A stretch of 64,000 nucleotides of DNA, taken from assembly GCF_048771995.1 (NCBI RefSeq), contig NC_133063.1, forward strand, positions 66,459,014-66,523,013. Direction: 5' to 3'. The notes under the pieces were generated by a model. The model was given only the letters and a program-made list of their open reading frames with translations. It did no database searches and had not been told where the DNA came from. The position numbers were made by a program, and so were the translations under genes. Source of the stretch: Taeniopygia guttata. Taxonomy: Eukaryota; Chordata; Aves; Passeriformes; Estrildidae. Below, one piece after another: positions 47,848-62,724 of the stretch (its first letter is position 1; every line of letters starts with the position of its first letter).

Positions 47848-50800
47848 CTTTATGCTGTGATAACAAGGGGTTAAAAAGAACTTTGTGGTGTGGGACACAA
47901 AAAAGTTCTGATTTTCTGGAGCCTTTAATAGCATGCAGACTTCTGGACCACCTTACTCTGAAAAATATTGAGCTAGATGGCTAGAACAAAACACAAGAAA
48001 ATTTGTTCTAAGTGAAATATCTTGACATATAAAGGTATCACAACATACTTTTTCCCTGAACAGTTTGACAGTCATGAAGTTGTGCTAATATTGTACCTAT
48101 ATTAATCAATCCCTTACTGCCCTTGCACCTCTCTCAGACAGAAAATGCCTAGAAGTACCTGCAAGGTGCCCGGCAGCATTGATGGCAGAGTGACCTGCCA
48201 TGCAGCCAGCATACACGAGAGAGAGCCCAAGTGTGCCACCACTGCTGGGCCACGTGGCTCTGGTGACCTCAGTTGTGTCCATGAAGCTGTTAGGACACAT
48301 GAACCTTCCTTTTCAGCCCCAGCTCTAGCAAAGGAAACAAGACATTTCAAAACAGAGACGCACATGAGCAAGTGGATAAATGTAAAACGTCTTCTTTTGG
48401 TTAGAGCCTAACCAATATTTTAAGCCCTGCATTCTCTTTCTTTTTTTTTTTTTCATGTCTCTTCTGAAATTGCTTAAGAAAGAGTCTTTAATTAACCAGT
48501 AAATAGAATCTCTGTCCACTAAGGAGTAGATTTAGAAAATCCCTCTAATTACTGCAACTAGATTGATTGCAAATACCAGTTTGCTCCCTGTTCAAGTGAA
48601 GCGAGGTTCTCATAAACTGTTACAAAAAGCTTTCATTTGCATCATCCCTCCACCCCAACCAACATTGCTATTACATAAAGGGAGGACTTGTTTACATCCA
48701 TATGTTCATGTAGTTCAATTGTTTGAACTGGAAAGGCAGGAGAAATTGGATCCACATGGCAGCTTATGAAATTTAAAGTGATATTCTCACAGCTGATTTC
48801 TTGTCATGTGAGTAATGTCTCACAGTGTGTCTTGACAGTCCAACTGAACAAATCATAAATTGACCAAGAACCTTGTTATATTAAATGAATTCTCTAAGTC
48901 AAGGTTTTTAAGTACTTTGGAGAATTTTCTTACTGATATTTTTCTAGAACTCCTACCTTGAGCTGTTTTTCCATCTAACAGAATTACAGAATTATTTATG
49001 TTACTAAACAGATCTGAGATCATTGTGTCCATGACATAAACTATGACAGTAAGTGCCATATCCAGTAATTTCTTGAACATGAGTCTTCCAAGTAAGCACT
49101 GGGGGTTCTCACTGTATTGCTGTTTTCCTCCCATGTTTATATACTTAGGTATATAAAATTATGTTAATTTAACTTCTCTTAATGCCTTTTTGGAATCATC
49201 TGGTTTAAATTTTGCTTATCTGTTTAGTATGAAGTGAGTGTTCTTTGCCTGATTGCATGAGGAAGTCAGAAGTCATTAACAGCTTGTGTTAAACTACATG
49301 GTGGGAATACACAATCTGCCTACAATGTTTTGCTAAGGTGGGAAAAAAATGTACTGAATGCTAAACTAAGAATGATGATTGATCTAGGGACATAGCTGAA
49401 GGACTTTGCCCTGTCCCAAAAATCATTTACAGTCGCCTGGAGAAAGTCCAAACTAGTAAAATACTTCCATTGAAACATCAACTCTCCTCCAGCAGCACTG
49501 GAACTGGAACTGCTTGCTCTCAATGCCAGAAGGTGTTGTTAAAACAGGTTTGACCAGTTACTGCAATTCAGAGAACTCTTTAAATAGTTATATACTAGTG
49601 TTGCCGGATTAATTTCTTTGAAAAATACCCCTATTGCTTCAGCCACCACCAGTGTTCTAAGATTGAACCTTTACCCCTGATCCGAGAATTACTGAGCAGC
49701 ATTGGTGCCTGGGTTTAGCCCAAACACTTTGTCAGCAGCAGCAGTGCCCAAATTCCCAGCTTTACAAGCATGGGATTGAGAAGAACTAAGGGAGTGGGAC
49801 AAAAATGTTTAACTGAAACAGCTATGGAAAAATACAATTAAATCCTGTGGCTCTCTCTGCAGGAGAACGCTCTCCTGCTCTTTCTCCCTCTGTTGCTTCA
49901 GGGTGTGTATCAGTCAGCTCAGCTAGTAAATATTGAGCTGTGGAGGAGAAGGCTTTCAGCTCTTAGCAATGACCAAATTATAGAAGGAAAGGATAGAGAG
50001 GATCAATGGCTATTGATTGGGAACAATTCACAGACAAGGAAGGGAACAGAGTGGAGGCATTCAGTACTAGGTGGAGAAAAACAGGAAGATAAAAGATCCA
50101 GGTCTGCTGAAGTTAGCTGCAGTATCTCTATTATTAAATACAACAAAAGCAAAATGTAATCTGTTATTGTTGTAATACCACATGTCAATATATCTCACCT
50201 CACAGCATGCAGATATTTCAACCTATGCCCAGAGCAAGATGTCCAGCATAAGAAACAAGAAAACAACAAGTGTTTTCAGATGTCAGAGCATAAGGAAACA
50301 GTGGAAAGAACAAGTGGAGATATATTTGGGAGGCTCTGCTGTTATAGTGCTCTGGAGGAATTACAGACATCAGGCTATCACTGTTGATTTTTAAGTGCTT
50401 ATTGTGATGCCAACTGATGCATTTATGATTCTTTTATTCCTCCTTATGGGAGAATAAGATGGGGATGTTCTGTTTTCCTTCTTTCTTCAAAATCTGCTCA
50501 GAATCAAATACACTGAAAGCAGATCAGTGGGCACATCAGACTGTTATCTGGCTTACCAGCCAGGTATTGGCAATGATGTCTGTCACTGACTTTATCTCAC
50601 AGATCTCTTCAACAAGAACTTGAGGTCCTAATACATTATTCCAGACTTCATATTGCAGATACTGATGTGTACTTTAGTCTCAAAGGAATTATGATCAAGT
50701 TTTCACTAGAGGAAGAAAAAGACTAACAGCTGAAACTGATTTTCATAGATAAAACAATAGCAGGAAGGTTAGTGGCTTAGTCTCTGGACTCATAAATCTC

Positions 50801-52384
50801 TAGTCAGAATTGATTGAATTCTTGTTTCTTATATGTAAACTGAAAATGGATTTCCCAGCAGTGTGGTGTTACTGCAGCAGAACTACATGACAGCTCTTGA
50901 ACAGGGGATATGTGAAGAAGTCACTGAATATAACAGGTTACTGGAAGCCATCTGAACTGCAGGTTCCCATGCCTGCTCCTCCTCCATGGTCAGGGTGAGC
51001 TAGTTTGAAATTGTGTGCCCTTTGATGAAAAATGGATGAACCAATTTTCATTTGCCCTGTGACATTGTGAGATGAAAACATACATAAAGGGGCGGTTACT
51101 GTGGGAAAAAAAATTACTACTAGCTTACTATCCAATGGCTACATGTTACATGTTCTTCTCCACAGAATCATCCCCTGGAGTACAAAGCAGGCTTCAGAAA
51201 ATATTAATGCCTATGGCAGCTGTGCTGTGTTTTTCTTAATTAATGTGCAGCAGCTGTGCATTTCTGCCTCATGTGCAGTGGTCCCTAGCAATGGTTAGTT
51301 CTTCAGATACATTCTCTCCTGACTAGTGGAAAGATGCATACTTCTGGGGCTATTAACCCAGCTGACTTTGAGAAGATCACAAGAACTGCAGCCGCCACAA
51401 TGCTTGCTCTGTCTCGTTTAATATATTGGCTGCCGATCGTCTTTAAGCATAAACTCCATCCAAAGGAAAGCACAAGGAATTCCTCAGCTCTTTGAATCTT
51501 TTAAAATACTGCAAGTATTTCCATCTTATAAATTTTCTCCTGCTTAGTCCTAGCCTAATTGTGATCAGGCTGGCTAGATAAGCTATTGGCCTCTCATCTA
51601 TATAATATGCTTTTGGCCTGAGGCAAAACTAGAGTTGCTCAGTAATGTCAGAGGAACTAAACTAAAATAAACATCCACTTCTGATGTAATTTCTCCAAGG
51701 CTTTCCTTTGTGTGCAAAATATTCAATCTAGCTGAAAGCTGTGGTGACTTCTTCAGGCAGTGGCTTTTGCTTTCCTTTAGAAGAAGACTATTACAAGGAT
51801 TATCAGTTGAAGGGACAAGGTACTTATTCTACTCTCATTTCCACCATCCTGGATCAGGACTAATTCTATTGACTTCAAGGATTTAGTCGCTGTGAGGGAA
51901 GAATGTGGGTGAAAAGGTGCTCATAAAGCTGCAGCAGCATTTTGATGCTGATTAGCACTGTTAAGCACTAGCAATCTGCTGCCAGCCAGCCGGGGCTTTC
52001 TAGAATTAGTGAGAGTGCTTTGAGCACACCAACAATCAAGAGTTCACTTGCATGAGGGCAGTGCTTTTAAAGGGGTATTTGATAAAATGTATACCGGAGT
52101 CATTCCCTCCATTTGTTTTGCCTTTTGAAAATCCACTTCTGTTCGTTTTTGTTTATATGTTTCTCAAGCACTAATCTTTATAGTGGAGTTCAACATTTCA
52201 CTTCCTATCTTACTTCCATCCTGTCAAATAAAGTTTCAAATGACTGGAACCACTTGTCTTTCATGATCAAAGTGATAGAGAGACTTGTATTCTCAAGCAT
52301 TCTTGGACGTGTCAAGAAGAAACCCTTATTGTGCGTAATATATAATAAAATGGTTTGTTGCATGGATATATTTGTTTGAAGAAG

Positions 52385-52420
52385 TAGTAGCTACATAGGT
52401 TTTAGTAGCTGCATAGATTT
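52385..52420 (+). repeat. 18-bp tandem duplication
   Basis: TAGTAGCTACATAGGTTT followed by TAGTAGCTGCATAGATTT, two mismatches in 18. It lies just upstream of the ancient CR1-like fragment. Confidence 0.85.
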
Positions 52421-52509
52421 TCAAAGGACCATGAGAAATATAATTTAAGAAATAGAAGAAAAACTAAAATCAAATATAGAGGGACTTAGTTTTGCTATAG
52501 GGAAACAAC

Positions 52510-52575
52510 TATGATTCATGGACTGTAAGGTCAGATAGGACCTTATGATCTCTAATTTGTCTGGCTGTATAATTT
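52510..52575 (-). mobile_element. Ancient CR1/L3-like fragment
   Basis: The phrase TAAGGTCAGATAGGACCTTA followed by TGATCTCTAATTTGTCTGGC resembles the reverse complement of the 3' end of old amniote CR1/L3 copies (consensus roughly AGGTCAGAAGGGACCATTAT). It is diverged from the younger CR1s in the window and only about 65 bp can be recognised. Confidence 0.45.
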
Positions 52576-55500
52576 AGGGTAAAGAATGTTTTTTAGTATT
52601 TCTTGCAGTGGGATTAGTCGTGCTCTTCATAAGCTTTTCCAGTTAGTGATATTGATTAGTAATTTATTTAAACTCAATTGTAATAATATAAAATGCAGAG
52701 TAAATTTACCAGTTATTTTCCTGATTTCATACACTGTGTGGCCAGTGACCTGGAAAACCTTTATGATCCCTATGTTGTGAGAAGAACTCAAGGGCTGAAG
52801 TCATGGTGCCCTCTGAGTCTCAAGAAAATCTACAGGTCAATACCCTTTTATTTCTGACCTTTTAACTGGCTCTAGTGGGCCATGAACGCTGAAATGCCAG
52901 TTCTTTCAGATTCCTGGGAAGCTTCAAGCCTCTTGAATCTAATTCTCTCGGAGAGTTTTGCTTTCATATATTCAGGTCACTGATATTGCAAAAGCAACTC
53001 GCAGCCCATGTGCAAGGGGGAAAATTTGGAGCATCCAGGGTTGGGTAACTAGTGTTACACAGTGAACTCAAGGCAGTCATGTATCTTGGGAGCTACTCTT
53101 CTGACTGAAGGTAGCTCATAGCTTGGTCTCACCTAACCATGCCTTTCCAGGCAGAAGAGGGATGCAGATACATCATGTGTTTTATTTGGATGAGGCCTGT
53201 CAATTCACTGGTCTCAGAGAAGCTTCTCTCCCACTCTGCTGTGTTCTCCACTTTAACTCTACTACTTCCATTTTAGTCATCCTATCTTTTCCTCTCTTTC
53301 TGAGAATGGATTTGTCTAACTATGCTAAAATCAAATATCTATTCTCCTAACTTTTCTACTAATATCTATTTTGCAGGCTTCCAAATCTTATAAATTATCT
53401 CTGGACTATTTTGAAGACAACTTCAAGATATGTTGACTTTGAGAGATTGAGGGATGAAACTCTAAATTTGTTCAACACCACCAACATGCAGCCACTCTAC
53501 TGGTGGTGAGAAAGGCCATTCCCCAACCCCCACACTTTTTTTCTTCCTCTCCACCTGAAAATCATCTTGAAATCAAATAGGATCCATGTTTTAGGATCAC
53601 TTTAATTCCATCTAGGAGAATGAAAATGGGGGATTGCAAAGGCTGAAACCAGGAGCTGACCTCTTTAAGACTTGTCTCTTGTTCACTTTTTCAATATGTG
53701 CATGCAGGTGCACATATGCATACATCCATGCTGAATGAGGAAATACTGTCATATTCTTTTAATCTGCTTTTCTTTCACTATCACTTGCAGAAATCATTGT
53801 CATCTGCAGGGTAATGGTGTCCCTCCTGTCTCAGAGAGAAGGAAAGACCCTACAGAAATGCAACATCAGTCTACATTGGTTGCTCTCAAGCAAAAGTATA
53901 GAATATGAAAGTCTCATTAGAGACCTCTCTCAAAACTCAAACCTACCAGGCACTGAGGCTGAAACCTTGTTGGTGTTGCAGCTGAAGGATATTCTGCAGA
54001 GCACAGAGAGCCAATTCACTTATGTGCACTCAGGTGGATCACAGGTATTGTGTAAGTGCCTGCAGCAGCATTAGTGTAGATATAATAGCATTCCAGAATT
54101 ATGGCTGTAATTTCAGGACAGGTCAACTACTGACCTACACTCCTTTGTTGGCTGTTCTGTAAGACCTCCTTCGTTTTCAATATAAATATGTGAAAAAGAT
54201 TGTGCTGTCATACCTGTATCTATGAAGCTTTTCTTAAGACTGAGAAGCTGAATCCTATCTGCAATTTAAAAAATTACTTCCCCTTCATCTTTGTACTTTG
54301 AGATAATTGGAACATGTATTGAGCTGAGTTGTGGAATTTTTGCCATTTAAAGAAACTATGGGATTCCCTGAGCACTGGCCAGCCATATGGTGCACTCTGG
54401 GACACAGTAGGACTCTGTGCTCAATGCTGCTCTGGCAGCAGGTACATTCAGCTGCCTTAAGCACAGTCATTCCTGATGGCTCGCAGGGAAAAAGGCAGCT
54501 TCACTAGAGCTGTCAGGAGCCTGGGGTCAGAATAACTATTCCACAACCTGCAAAACTGCCTGCTGTGGCTGTCTGGGGACTTGATTGTTGCAAAGCTCGA
54601 GTAGACCAAGTTTCTACAGCTGCAGTTCTGGGTTGTGGGTCACTGGAGAATATCGTAAGAGTAATTAATTGATCTATTCAAGTTTGGCTATCTGGGTCAC
54701 TGAGAACCAGTTCATTCCTAGGGAGTGTTTCAGTGCTAAGGGATCCTAAAACATCTATAGCCCTTTTCTGATGCACTAAATGCCTGGAGGAATCTCTATG
54801 ACAGCTCGGTGCTATGTTTCCTTCCTGTTCTGAACCATGGGCATGCTGGAACAGGCTGGTGAGGGCAGCAGTCTGTCCACACTTATGGTGTCAGTTCTTG
54901 GGCCAACTCCAGGACTGAAGGATGACAGACACTTTCCATCTCTATACACCACCTCCTTATGGGTGCACAGAGCATGACATGTAGTTTCATTGAACAAATC
55001 TGTTTGGTTTTCAATGTTGTATCAAGGACTGGGTCTTCTTTGGAATGCTCTTGAAATAATCTGGATCTCTTCAAGAGAGCCACACAACTGTCAAAGTAGG
55101 ATAATCTCAAGGTATGACTTGGTTTTGAGTTCTAATATGCTTGGATTTTTTAAATGGAGATAGGTATACCTTGTACTGGCCCAGCCTTCTCTTAATGCAG
55201 ATAGAGTCTAAACCAGAGCCTTTTGAGACATATCACAACTTTTCCATGGACTTTGGTGGGATGCCAGGAACATTGCTGCCTGAGACAAACAGCTACTACA
55301 TAAGAAAAAGCCAAGGCTTAAACTTCAAGGACTTGCATACAGTCAGGGAGACTTTATTTGAGCATGACAAGCTCAATGGTATCAGCAAAATGTAAGGATA
55401 AACTTCTGCTTATCTCCTTTGTAAGAGAAAACTCTTAGAAAGATTGAGTTGGAAATTTTTTCTGTAATGAGAAACATTATCGCAAAATTCTGAGTTATTG

Positions 55501-58500
55501 AAAATGAATTTTCTTGAGAAACATATTGAAGAACATATTGAACATATTGACTTTATTGAAGACACAGCTAGCAAAGGCTTCTCACAAAGGATTGGAACTT
55601 TATGAGTGGGTGCCAGAGAAAAGGGAGAGGAAGAAATGGAGAAACATATACATCTGATTCTACTGAATCAGACTAAAGATCCTATATTTTCTCAGGTTGA
55701 ATGGAAAGAGGTTACGAATATAGAATACATATGGTGAGCCTTCTTTGCATATTCTCTGCTGAAAGGCAATGCAAAGAGAAGAAAGATGAGCACATTCAAG
55801 TCAGACAGCAGCCCTGGGGTAGGGGCTCTCACCGTCAGGTCCTGAGTGTGGCCTCAGGTCAGGTATAACAAAAGCTGCAGTCTGGGCTTCCCAGCAAGTG
55901 AGAACCATGAAGAGTGTCACTGACAGTGTGTGTGTGCATCTTTAGCCTTTCATTAAATATTCATTCAGATTTAAAAAAAAAATGTTTTCCAAAACTGCTC
56001 AGTTCCCCAGGACGTAGGATTTGCATCATGTGGCCAGTTCTGGGCCTGTTCCACCACAACTCTCACATGCAATCATCCTAGAGTAAGAAACACCTTTCCT
56101 ACTCTGGTGGCAGGGAGCGTTGTATAGGAGCACTGTCTGGATCATCTCCTGTGCTCTTCCCATCACATCATCAGATAAGTTTCTTCCTCATGCTCTTAGG
56201 TGTGGTGGTACTATATCAAAGAAGACCATTAACACCTTTGACACAAAGGCAGTGCAGAAGTGTTATATACCTGGCTAAGAGAACAGTACCTATTAAAAAA
56301 GAGTAAATATTAAGTGCAACATCTATCACAGTCTGGGCAAATGATTTGCACAGCTCTTTTACAAATGGGGACATACAAGGACTGTGCAATCTAGATATCT
56401 CTTGCAAGTTGCGAGGCACGTCCACTTGTGTTAATATCTATTTTCACTGCTGGACCAACACACTCTTTCTCACCTCAGAGCTTGATCCCTTCCCCAGTGA
56501 TTCAGGTAAGACATTTAATTGGCCTGATGACATATGCTGAGTGTAACAGCAAGAAATCAAAGATTTTGGAACAAGGAATTAATGTGAAATTATAGCAATA
56601 CCATTTTACAGTAGTGGGCTACTTTTTTTGATATCTTCAGATATATATTTCCCTCTATAATACTTTTGTGCTAGATTTTATATAAGTAAAGGACACAATA
56701 AAAAAAATGTATTCCTTTTTCCATCCTCATTTAGCACTTTTTTTTTGGTGCTAACTTGCACTAAATTCTGATGTGTATTCAGCAGTAGAAAAATAGTTTG
56801 GAGAGAAAACTGAAAAGTGATATGTTGCTAATCATGCAACAGCATGGATCTAAATGTCTTTAATTTCTAGCTGAGTTTAGAGTGACATTGTGAACCATAA
56901 TATTGTTAGGCCTGCAGTTAATATATATGGTCTATAGTTAATATAGATTGACTATAAACAGTCTCCAAATGCAATGATTTCAAATAATATGATAAAGTAC
57001 TGTAATAGGAAAGGTTGCAGTCAAAGGTATCTTTGACGTGTTTGCACACATTTCTCTTGATAAAATACTTTTGCTACTGAGGAGACTTTTCTTTGCTGCT
57101 GAAATATAATATTCAGGTTTAACAGAAAGTGACAGGCAGAGTGTCGTGATGAAAACACATCATCAGCACAAGAAAAGCCATGAGAAATGCACATTATTGT
57201 GTTAGAAACCTCACGTGTGATGTACATGTTCACATTGCATGGATGACTTGCCAAAGCAATGCAGGCCCAGAGAAGGCAGAGGGGAAGAGCAGAGGTTAAA
57301 ACAAGTTGGAGAGAGCTGCTGCTTGGGTATGGTGCTTTGGTGGTTTATCATGACAAAGTGAGGAATTTAATACCAACTTAAGTCCCACAAACTAATTTGC
57401 CACTTTAGATCCAAATGAGACTATTCTGGGAAAAGATTATGCATGGAAGAAGGCGATGTGGAGTAGCAGAAAGGAAAATTACTTGCTGAGGTTTCCAAGC
57501 CATGGTTCCTGCCTGCTCTGGCTGCAATGGTTAAGGAGATTTGTTCTTGCCTTTCCAGCCAACCTCTTGCAACGGGTACCACATTGCACAGCCCTGCCCA
57601 CTAATTTAAACTACTGTTGAACCACTTGGGTTCAACTTGTTGGGCAATCTTTTTTGCCTCTTTAATAGTGATAAAAGTGACGGCTTGCGTGACAGCTCAT
57701 GAAGGATTGAAGTTTTAGTCCATCCTAACCATTGCCATTGAAACCAACAGGAAATGCAATAAAAGCCTAACACCCTGAAGCTATCAAAAAATTAAAGCTT
57801 CCTCTTTTCCAATAAAAAGAAAGACCAGAACAGCATAATTTTCCTCATAGCACTGAGTAATCAACATTGGCACCCAGGAGGTCAACACATTTCTGAACTG
57901 TTTTATTCTGCATGGGTAAACTTGAGAAATTCAAGCCAAATTACTTACTGACAGACTCTCCTGCAAGACTTACACTGTGGAGTCAGCAGAAGTGACTTTG
58001 AATGACCAATTATTTCTGTTGTTTTTGTATTTTTACTGGTATTTATGGCTATGTAAAATACTGGCTGCCATATTCTTTATGTTAACAATTATCTAATAGA
58101 TTAAGATTCAGTGAGTTATTTCAAATTGGTAATTGTTTCAAAAAATAAAATAAATTAAGGTTGCTATTTCTTTAATTGGTATAGCAACTCATTTGCCATG
58201 GTCTTACCTTGGTCTGTTTTGGTTTGGATTTTTTTTTAAATCAGACAAGATGCACTTAGAGGGAGCAAGACCAGCAGCTGGCAGCAGGGATCCCAGAATG
58301 CTTAGGAAACATGGAAGCCACAAGATCAAGTCTTTTCTTTCCTAGAACCAATATGTTCTTAAAATCTAATTTTAGGACACAAAATGAACATTATGCATTA
58401 TACCTGAGCAACTAAGATTCCTGAGTACTTGCAGATATCTTTGCTAAAGAGAACATTGGAAAGTATTTCCAACCTAAAAGATTTGGTTTTAGTAATGTCA

Positions 58501-61500
58501 GTTATTTTTACCAGTATTTTACATAGCCTGCCCTTCTTCCAAATTGCTTAGTATCATTTAATGTCACTCTGAAAACTTACTTTTTGTGGCAAAGGTAGTA
58601 CCTTGTTATTATTGGTGGATCACAGGAGTGCAATGACTAGTCCTTTAGTCAGTTATCCCCCTGCACATTCTTTAAATCTGTAACAATTTCACATAATGTA
58701 ATTCTTACTAGGACAAAGGAGTCTGAGAGATAAGCCTTGGGGAAGAAGGTAAAGTTGTTGAACAATTTTGAATTAACAGACTAACCCACACACTTTGCCT
58801 CTTACACACAGTTTTTCTGATTTGTATATTGCAATTTATGAATTAGATCCCATTTTCTTAAGACACAAGAAATTAAAGAAATGAAAAGTCACTCATTCCA
58901 TATTCTTGTGAGTTACGTACTTTTAAGTGGATACTGCTGCTCAGTGAAACCAGTTTTCTTTGACAGATTGCTCAGCTACTGTATTTGATTTAATTTCCTA
59001 CAGAATAACACCATTTGAAATCTGTTATGGTTAACTTGTAACATGACTTTTTCCAGCACTGTCCTCATATCAATCATCTTGAGCCTATTTTTTTTTAGCT
59101 AAATGTTTAAAACCAAAATGCACACAGGGCCAATATTTACACAGGTCAAACCCAGGCAAGTGTCCTTCTGCTCTCCATAAGCAACAACAGAAAATTGAAA
59201 CTAAGCATTGAAACAACTTCAGCGCAGGGACCCAACTTTTTTGTGTGTGTGTGGTAGAGGTACCCTGCTTGCTCCCACTGAAAACTTAGTGAATCCTCTG
59301 ATGGTAATTACCATTCTAACTGATGCTGTAAGATCATCCTACATTTAGAGGAGAAACTCATATCTGGAGGAACATGTAGATTCAGAGTATAGTTCAAACA
59401 CAGAGTACTGTGTTTGAAAGTAGATGTAAAAGCGCTTTGTCTCAAAAAGTCAGTGTTCAAATTACATGCCTGGCAATGTTACTCTGAGAAGATGTCTAAT
59501 CTCCCTTCTTACCAAACAGATTTCCTAAGAACCTATCTGATCTAAGGCCTCTCGCAGCAGCTAAACTGATTATTCTCTGATATCTTACATGTTTGTGTAG
59601 CTGTGCTGGCTCATGTTATGGATATGGGAGGGATGATAATTGGCAAGAGGGCAGATAAGAAAAATCTTTTCCATCTGAGGATGTCATTCCATGTTTTCTT
59701 CAACAACAAAGTCAGCTTGGGAAATCTCTCTTTGTCCTCAGTTCTTCATTCAGTCATTCCTTCCTACCTCCTTTGCAGCCACCACCCTCCCAGTGGTAGT
59801 GGTAGAAGTGCTCATGGAACATGCTGCAAACCAGGTTGCAGACAGGAGTGCATAGCATTACCAAGGGCTGCAAGGCTGTGGCATAGCAAAGAAATATGCA
59901 GCTCTGGGATGAAGGAACCGGAGCTTCTAAACCATCTTTGCCAAGTGGAAGATATGTTGTGAACTGCATCCTTCACCATTGCTAATCTAGCTTTTCTTGC
60001 ATGTACATGACTACATGAACCATGAAAACAGTTGCCTGAGAATTGCACAGTATACAAGAGAGATATTTTGAATGTACAACAGAAACAATGCAAGATGCAT
60101 ATGGTCTTGGAGAATGTGGCAAGGCAGAACATTGGTTAGTTCTGTTTGTTTGGTATGGCTATGGCTTGGGATTTTTGTGGGGGAAAAAAATGAGGACTTG
60201 TGAATAACTTGATTAATTAGGAAGCCATTTTTGGTGTCTTGCCTATACATAGGCACAAGGATTGAAAGGATTCACTGAATTAGCATGATAGGAGGGATAA
60301 GAGAGTTGTTGTGGTCAATCAGGCAGCATTAATGAGTACACATGTGACTTGCTGTAAAACTGAACTGTGCTGAAAAACATCATGATTCTAAAATATTTGC
60401 ATTATAAGATGCAAGATCCAATGCAGATGTGGTGGGTTACAGACAGCCTCAAAGATGACAAGTGTAAAGAGAACTGTGCACTGATGGCTGTCCCAGTAAC
60501 AAGGTATTTACCCTAATGAATTCACTTTAAATACCTTCTCTTCAGAGTTCATATGCAAACCTCTGAGGTGTGTGTTGCTTGCCTCTCAGCAGTTATTGGG
60601 CAATAGGCTCTCCAGCTTACAGTTTGGCGGGCAATCTTTTCTCACAGGTACCTGAGCTATTTTTAGGTAATGCAGCTGGTACCTTTCTAAAGGTCTGATA
60701 ATGGCTTAGGATGCTGATCTCAAGCATGTGTATTCATTCCTTCTTCAAGGCAAGCAAAACTGTCAGGGATCAACAAGGAGACTTATGAGCCTCAATGGAA
60801 GCAGTGGGTTCTCCTGGCATTGTATTCAGCAGGAACAGTGGGTGTAGAAAGGGACATGCTCTCTGCTTACATGAGCCCTGTGGGGAAAACTTTTGCAGAT
60901 AGTGACTATGGGAGCCAGCTCTTTAGTACTTGCTTGGCAATAAAATATTAAATTTCCCCTCTGGAATGTACCTGCAGACTGTTCCTGTGTATTTAGAAGT
61001 GTATAAAACGATTACAGGAAATAAAAAAAGTCACCTCATTTTGGAAAGAACAGCCTGAATTCACCTTTGTGAAGATGAAAGGATTTCTCCACATCCTCTA
61101 TTGTAAACATTGAACCAAGACTATTTGTCAACAGCTGGAAAAAGGGCTCACTACAATGTCACCAAATGGCCTTTCTTCATTGTAAGCAATTCTCCCAAAG
61201 GAAGAGCAAATTTTCAGGAATTTTGTTTGTAAACAAAATGTCTGGTAAGACTTTGCTGGATTGCTGATGACCCTCTTTTGGTGACTGCAGTCCTGGGCAG
61301 GAGAGCAGGATGTGTTTGATTCTGTACAGAAAGAGGATGAAGATAGTTGCTGTCCCCATAAAACTTGTGCACTCTGGATGTTCCAGAGATAGCAGAGGCA
61401 TGTAGATGAGCAAATGAGCACAGTGTCTTTTGGAAGAACATTCGGAGTGACAGGGAACTCGGCCCCTCTGCATCCCAACCCCCAGGCTCAGACTGTTGTT

Positions 61501-62724
61501 TGCATCCTGACAAGGAAGACTTCTCTAAAGGCATTGAAGAAGGAGTTGTATGGCTGTGCTTGGTGTACCTTCCAAGGATAAGGGCACCAGAGTAGAGCTA
61601 GCAGGTGCCAGCCGTATGGATGCAGTCAGATTATAAGCACGCTATGCAAAGCTAACATCACAGAAAAGGGAGGCTGGCACCCATTCTATTCTTCCAGATC
61701 CAATCCCACTTTCCATGCAAATAGCTGGCAAAACTCCTGGTGCACTGAATGGGACTTGTCAGAAGCAGCAGAGGCCTGGGATGCCATCCTTGATGCCATC
61801 TGTTGCATCTGCCAGGCACCTGGTAGGCAGCGTGTCACTCTGGCTTCCTAAGAAGAGTCAGCTGCCAGGCTTGCTGGTGCACACCTTATGCTCTGAATTC
61901 CTGGAATCCTGGGTGGTCAGGCCTATTGCCACATGCATACCAGCTAGTGCCTGAGTGGCTCCACACCAGCTGTGGTTCAGGCAGACTACTCCTTGGCAAA
62001 TACCAGTGTGCAGCTGAGGCTGGGGCTGTGGGAGAGTGTGGAGGGATGTTGAAGATCCTGTAGTGAACAGAGAAGAGAGAGAGATAGCTGAGACTATCAC
62101 TGCAGGAGACTGGGGACATGGAGAAGCACTGAGGGGGTTTGTTATGGTCTAGCTAAGGAAATTAGGTGAGCCTGGAATCCTTAAGTGGCAACGTAGGTGA
62201 GGTAGATTAACTGGAGCCTGAGTGTGACATATATTTGACATCTGAGGTGTAGGAAAACTCAATAAAGCAAGGACATGGAAACGAAGTGGGAAGGCACATA
62301 AGCAAAATGTGTCAAAAAAGTTGGAGAGGTGGTGATGAAGGATGTGAGAACACTGTGGTATGTAGGAGGGAAGGAGGGAAAAGCACATTTTATGGAAAAA
62401 AATCATATGTTTTTTTCTTAACAAAGCATCAGGGTTGGTTAAGACTGAAGGTCCTGTAAAGAAGGGTGAGAATAGGGTCTGGCTCAAGTGTGTGTTTCAT
62501 TCTGAACAGACCACAAGCAAGGATTGTTTTCTCAGAAACTTTGTGAGTGATGCTAAACTACTGTTTACTCTCTTTGAGCCTTTTTTTCCTGCCTCAGCCT
62601 TAAATTCCTACCTTTGTGTATGTCCTGGCAGGATGAACCTACTGAGGACTGCTAGCAGCCATAAAACATATGGTTCCCTTGGATTGTTTTTGTCAATTAG
62701 TGTAAATCAATCAAAGAATCTGAA

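Larger units (their letters stand above)
43804..52509. other. Intergenic DNA, no gene supported
   Basis: Contains the 24-bp duplication at 47801 and an exon-like minus-strand block at 48159-48286 that is too weak to call as a gene. Blocks at about 51390-51500 and 51890-52070 look like possible conserved non-coding elements. Confidence 0.6.

Noticed and set aside
61128..62119. Overlapping frames of 77-116 codons in several phases
   Set aside because: Several phases are open at once, without domain resemblance, signal peptide or promoter context, in slightly GC-richer intergenic DNA.
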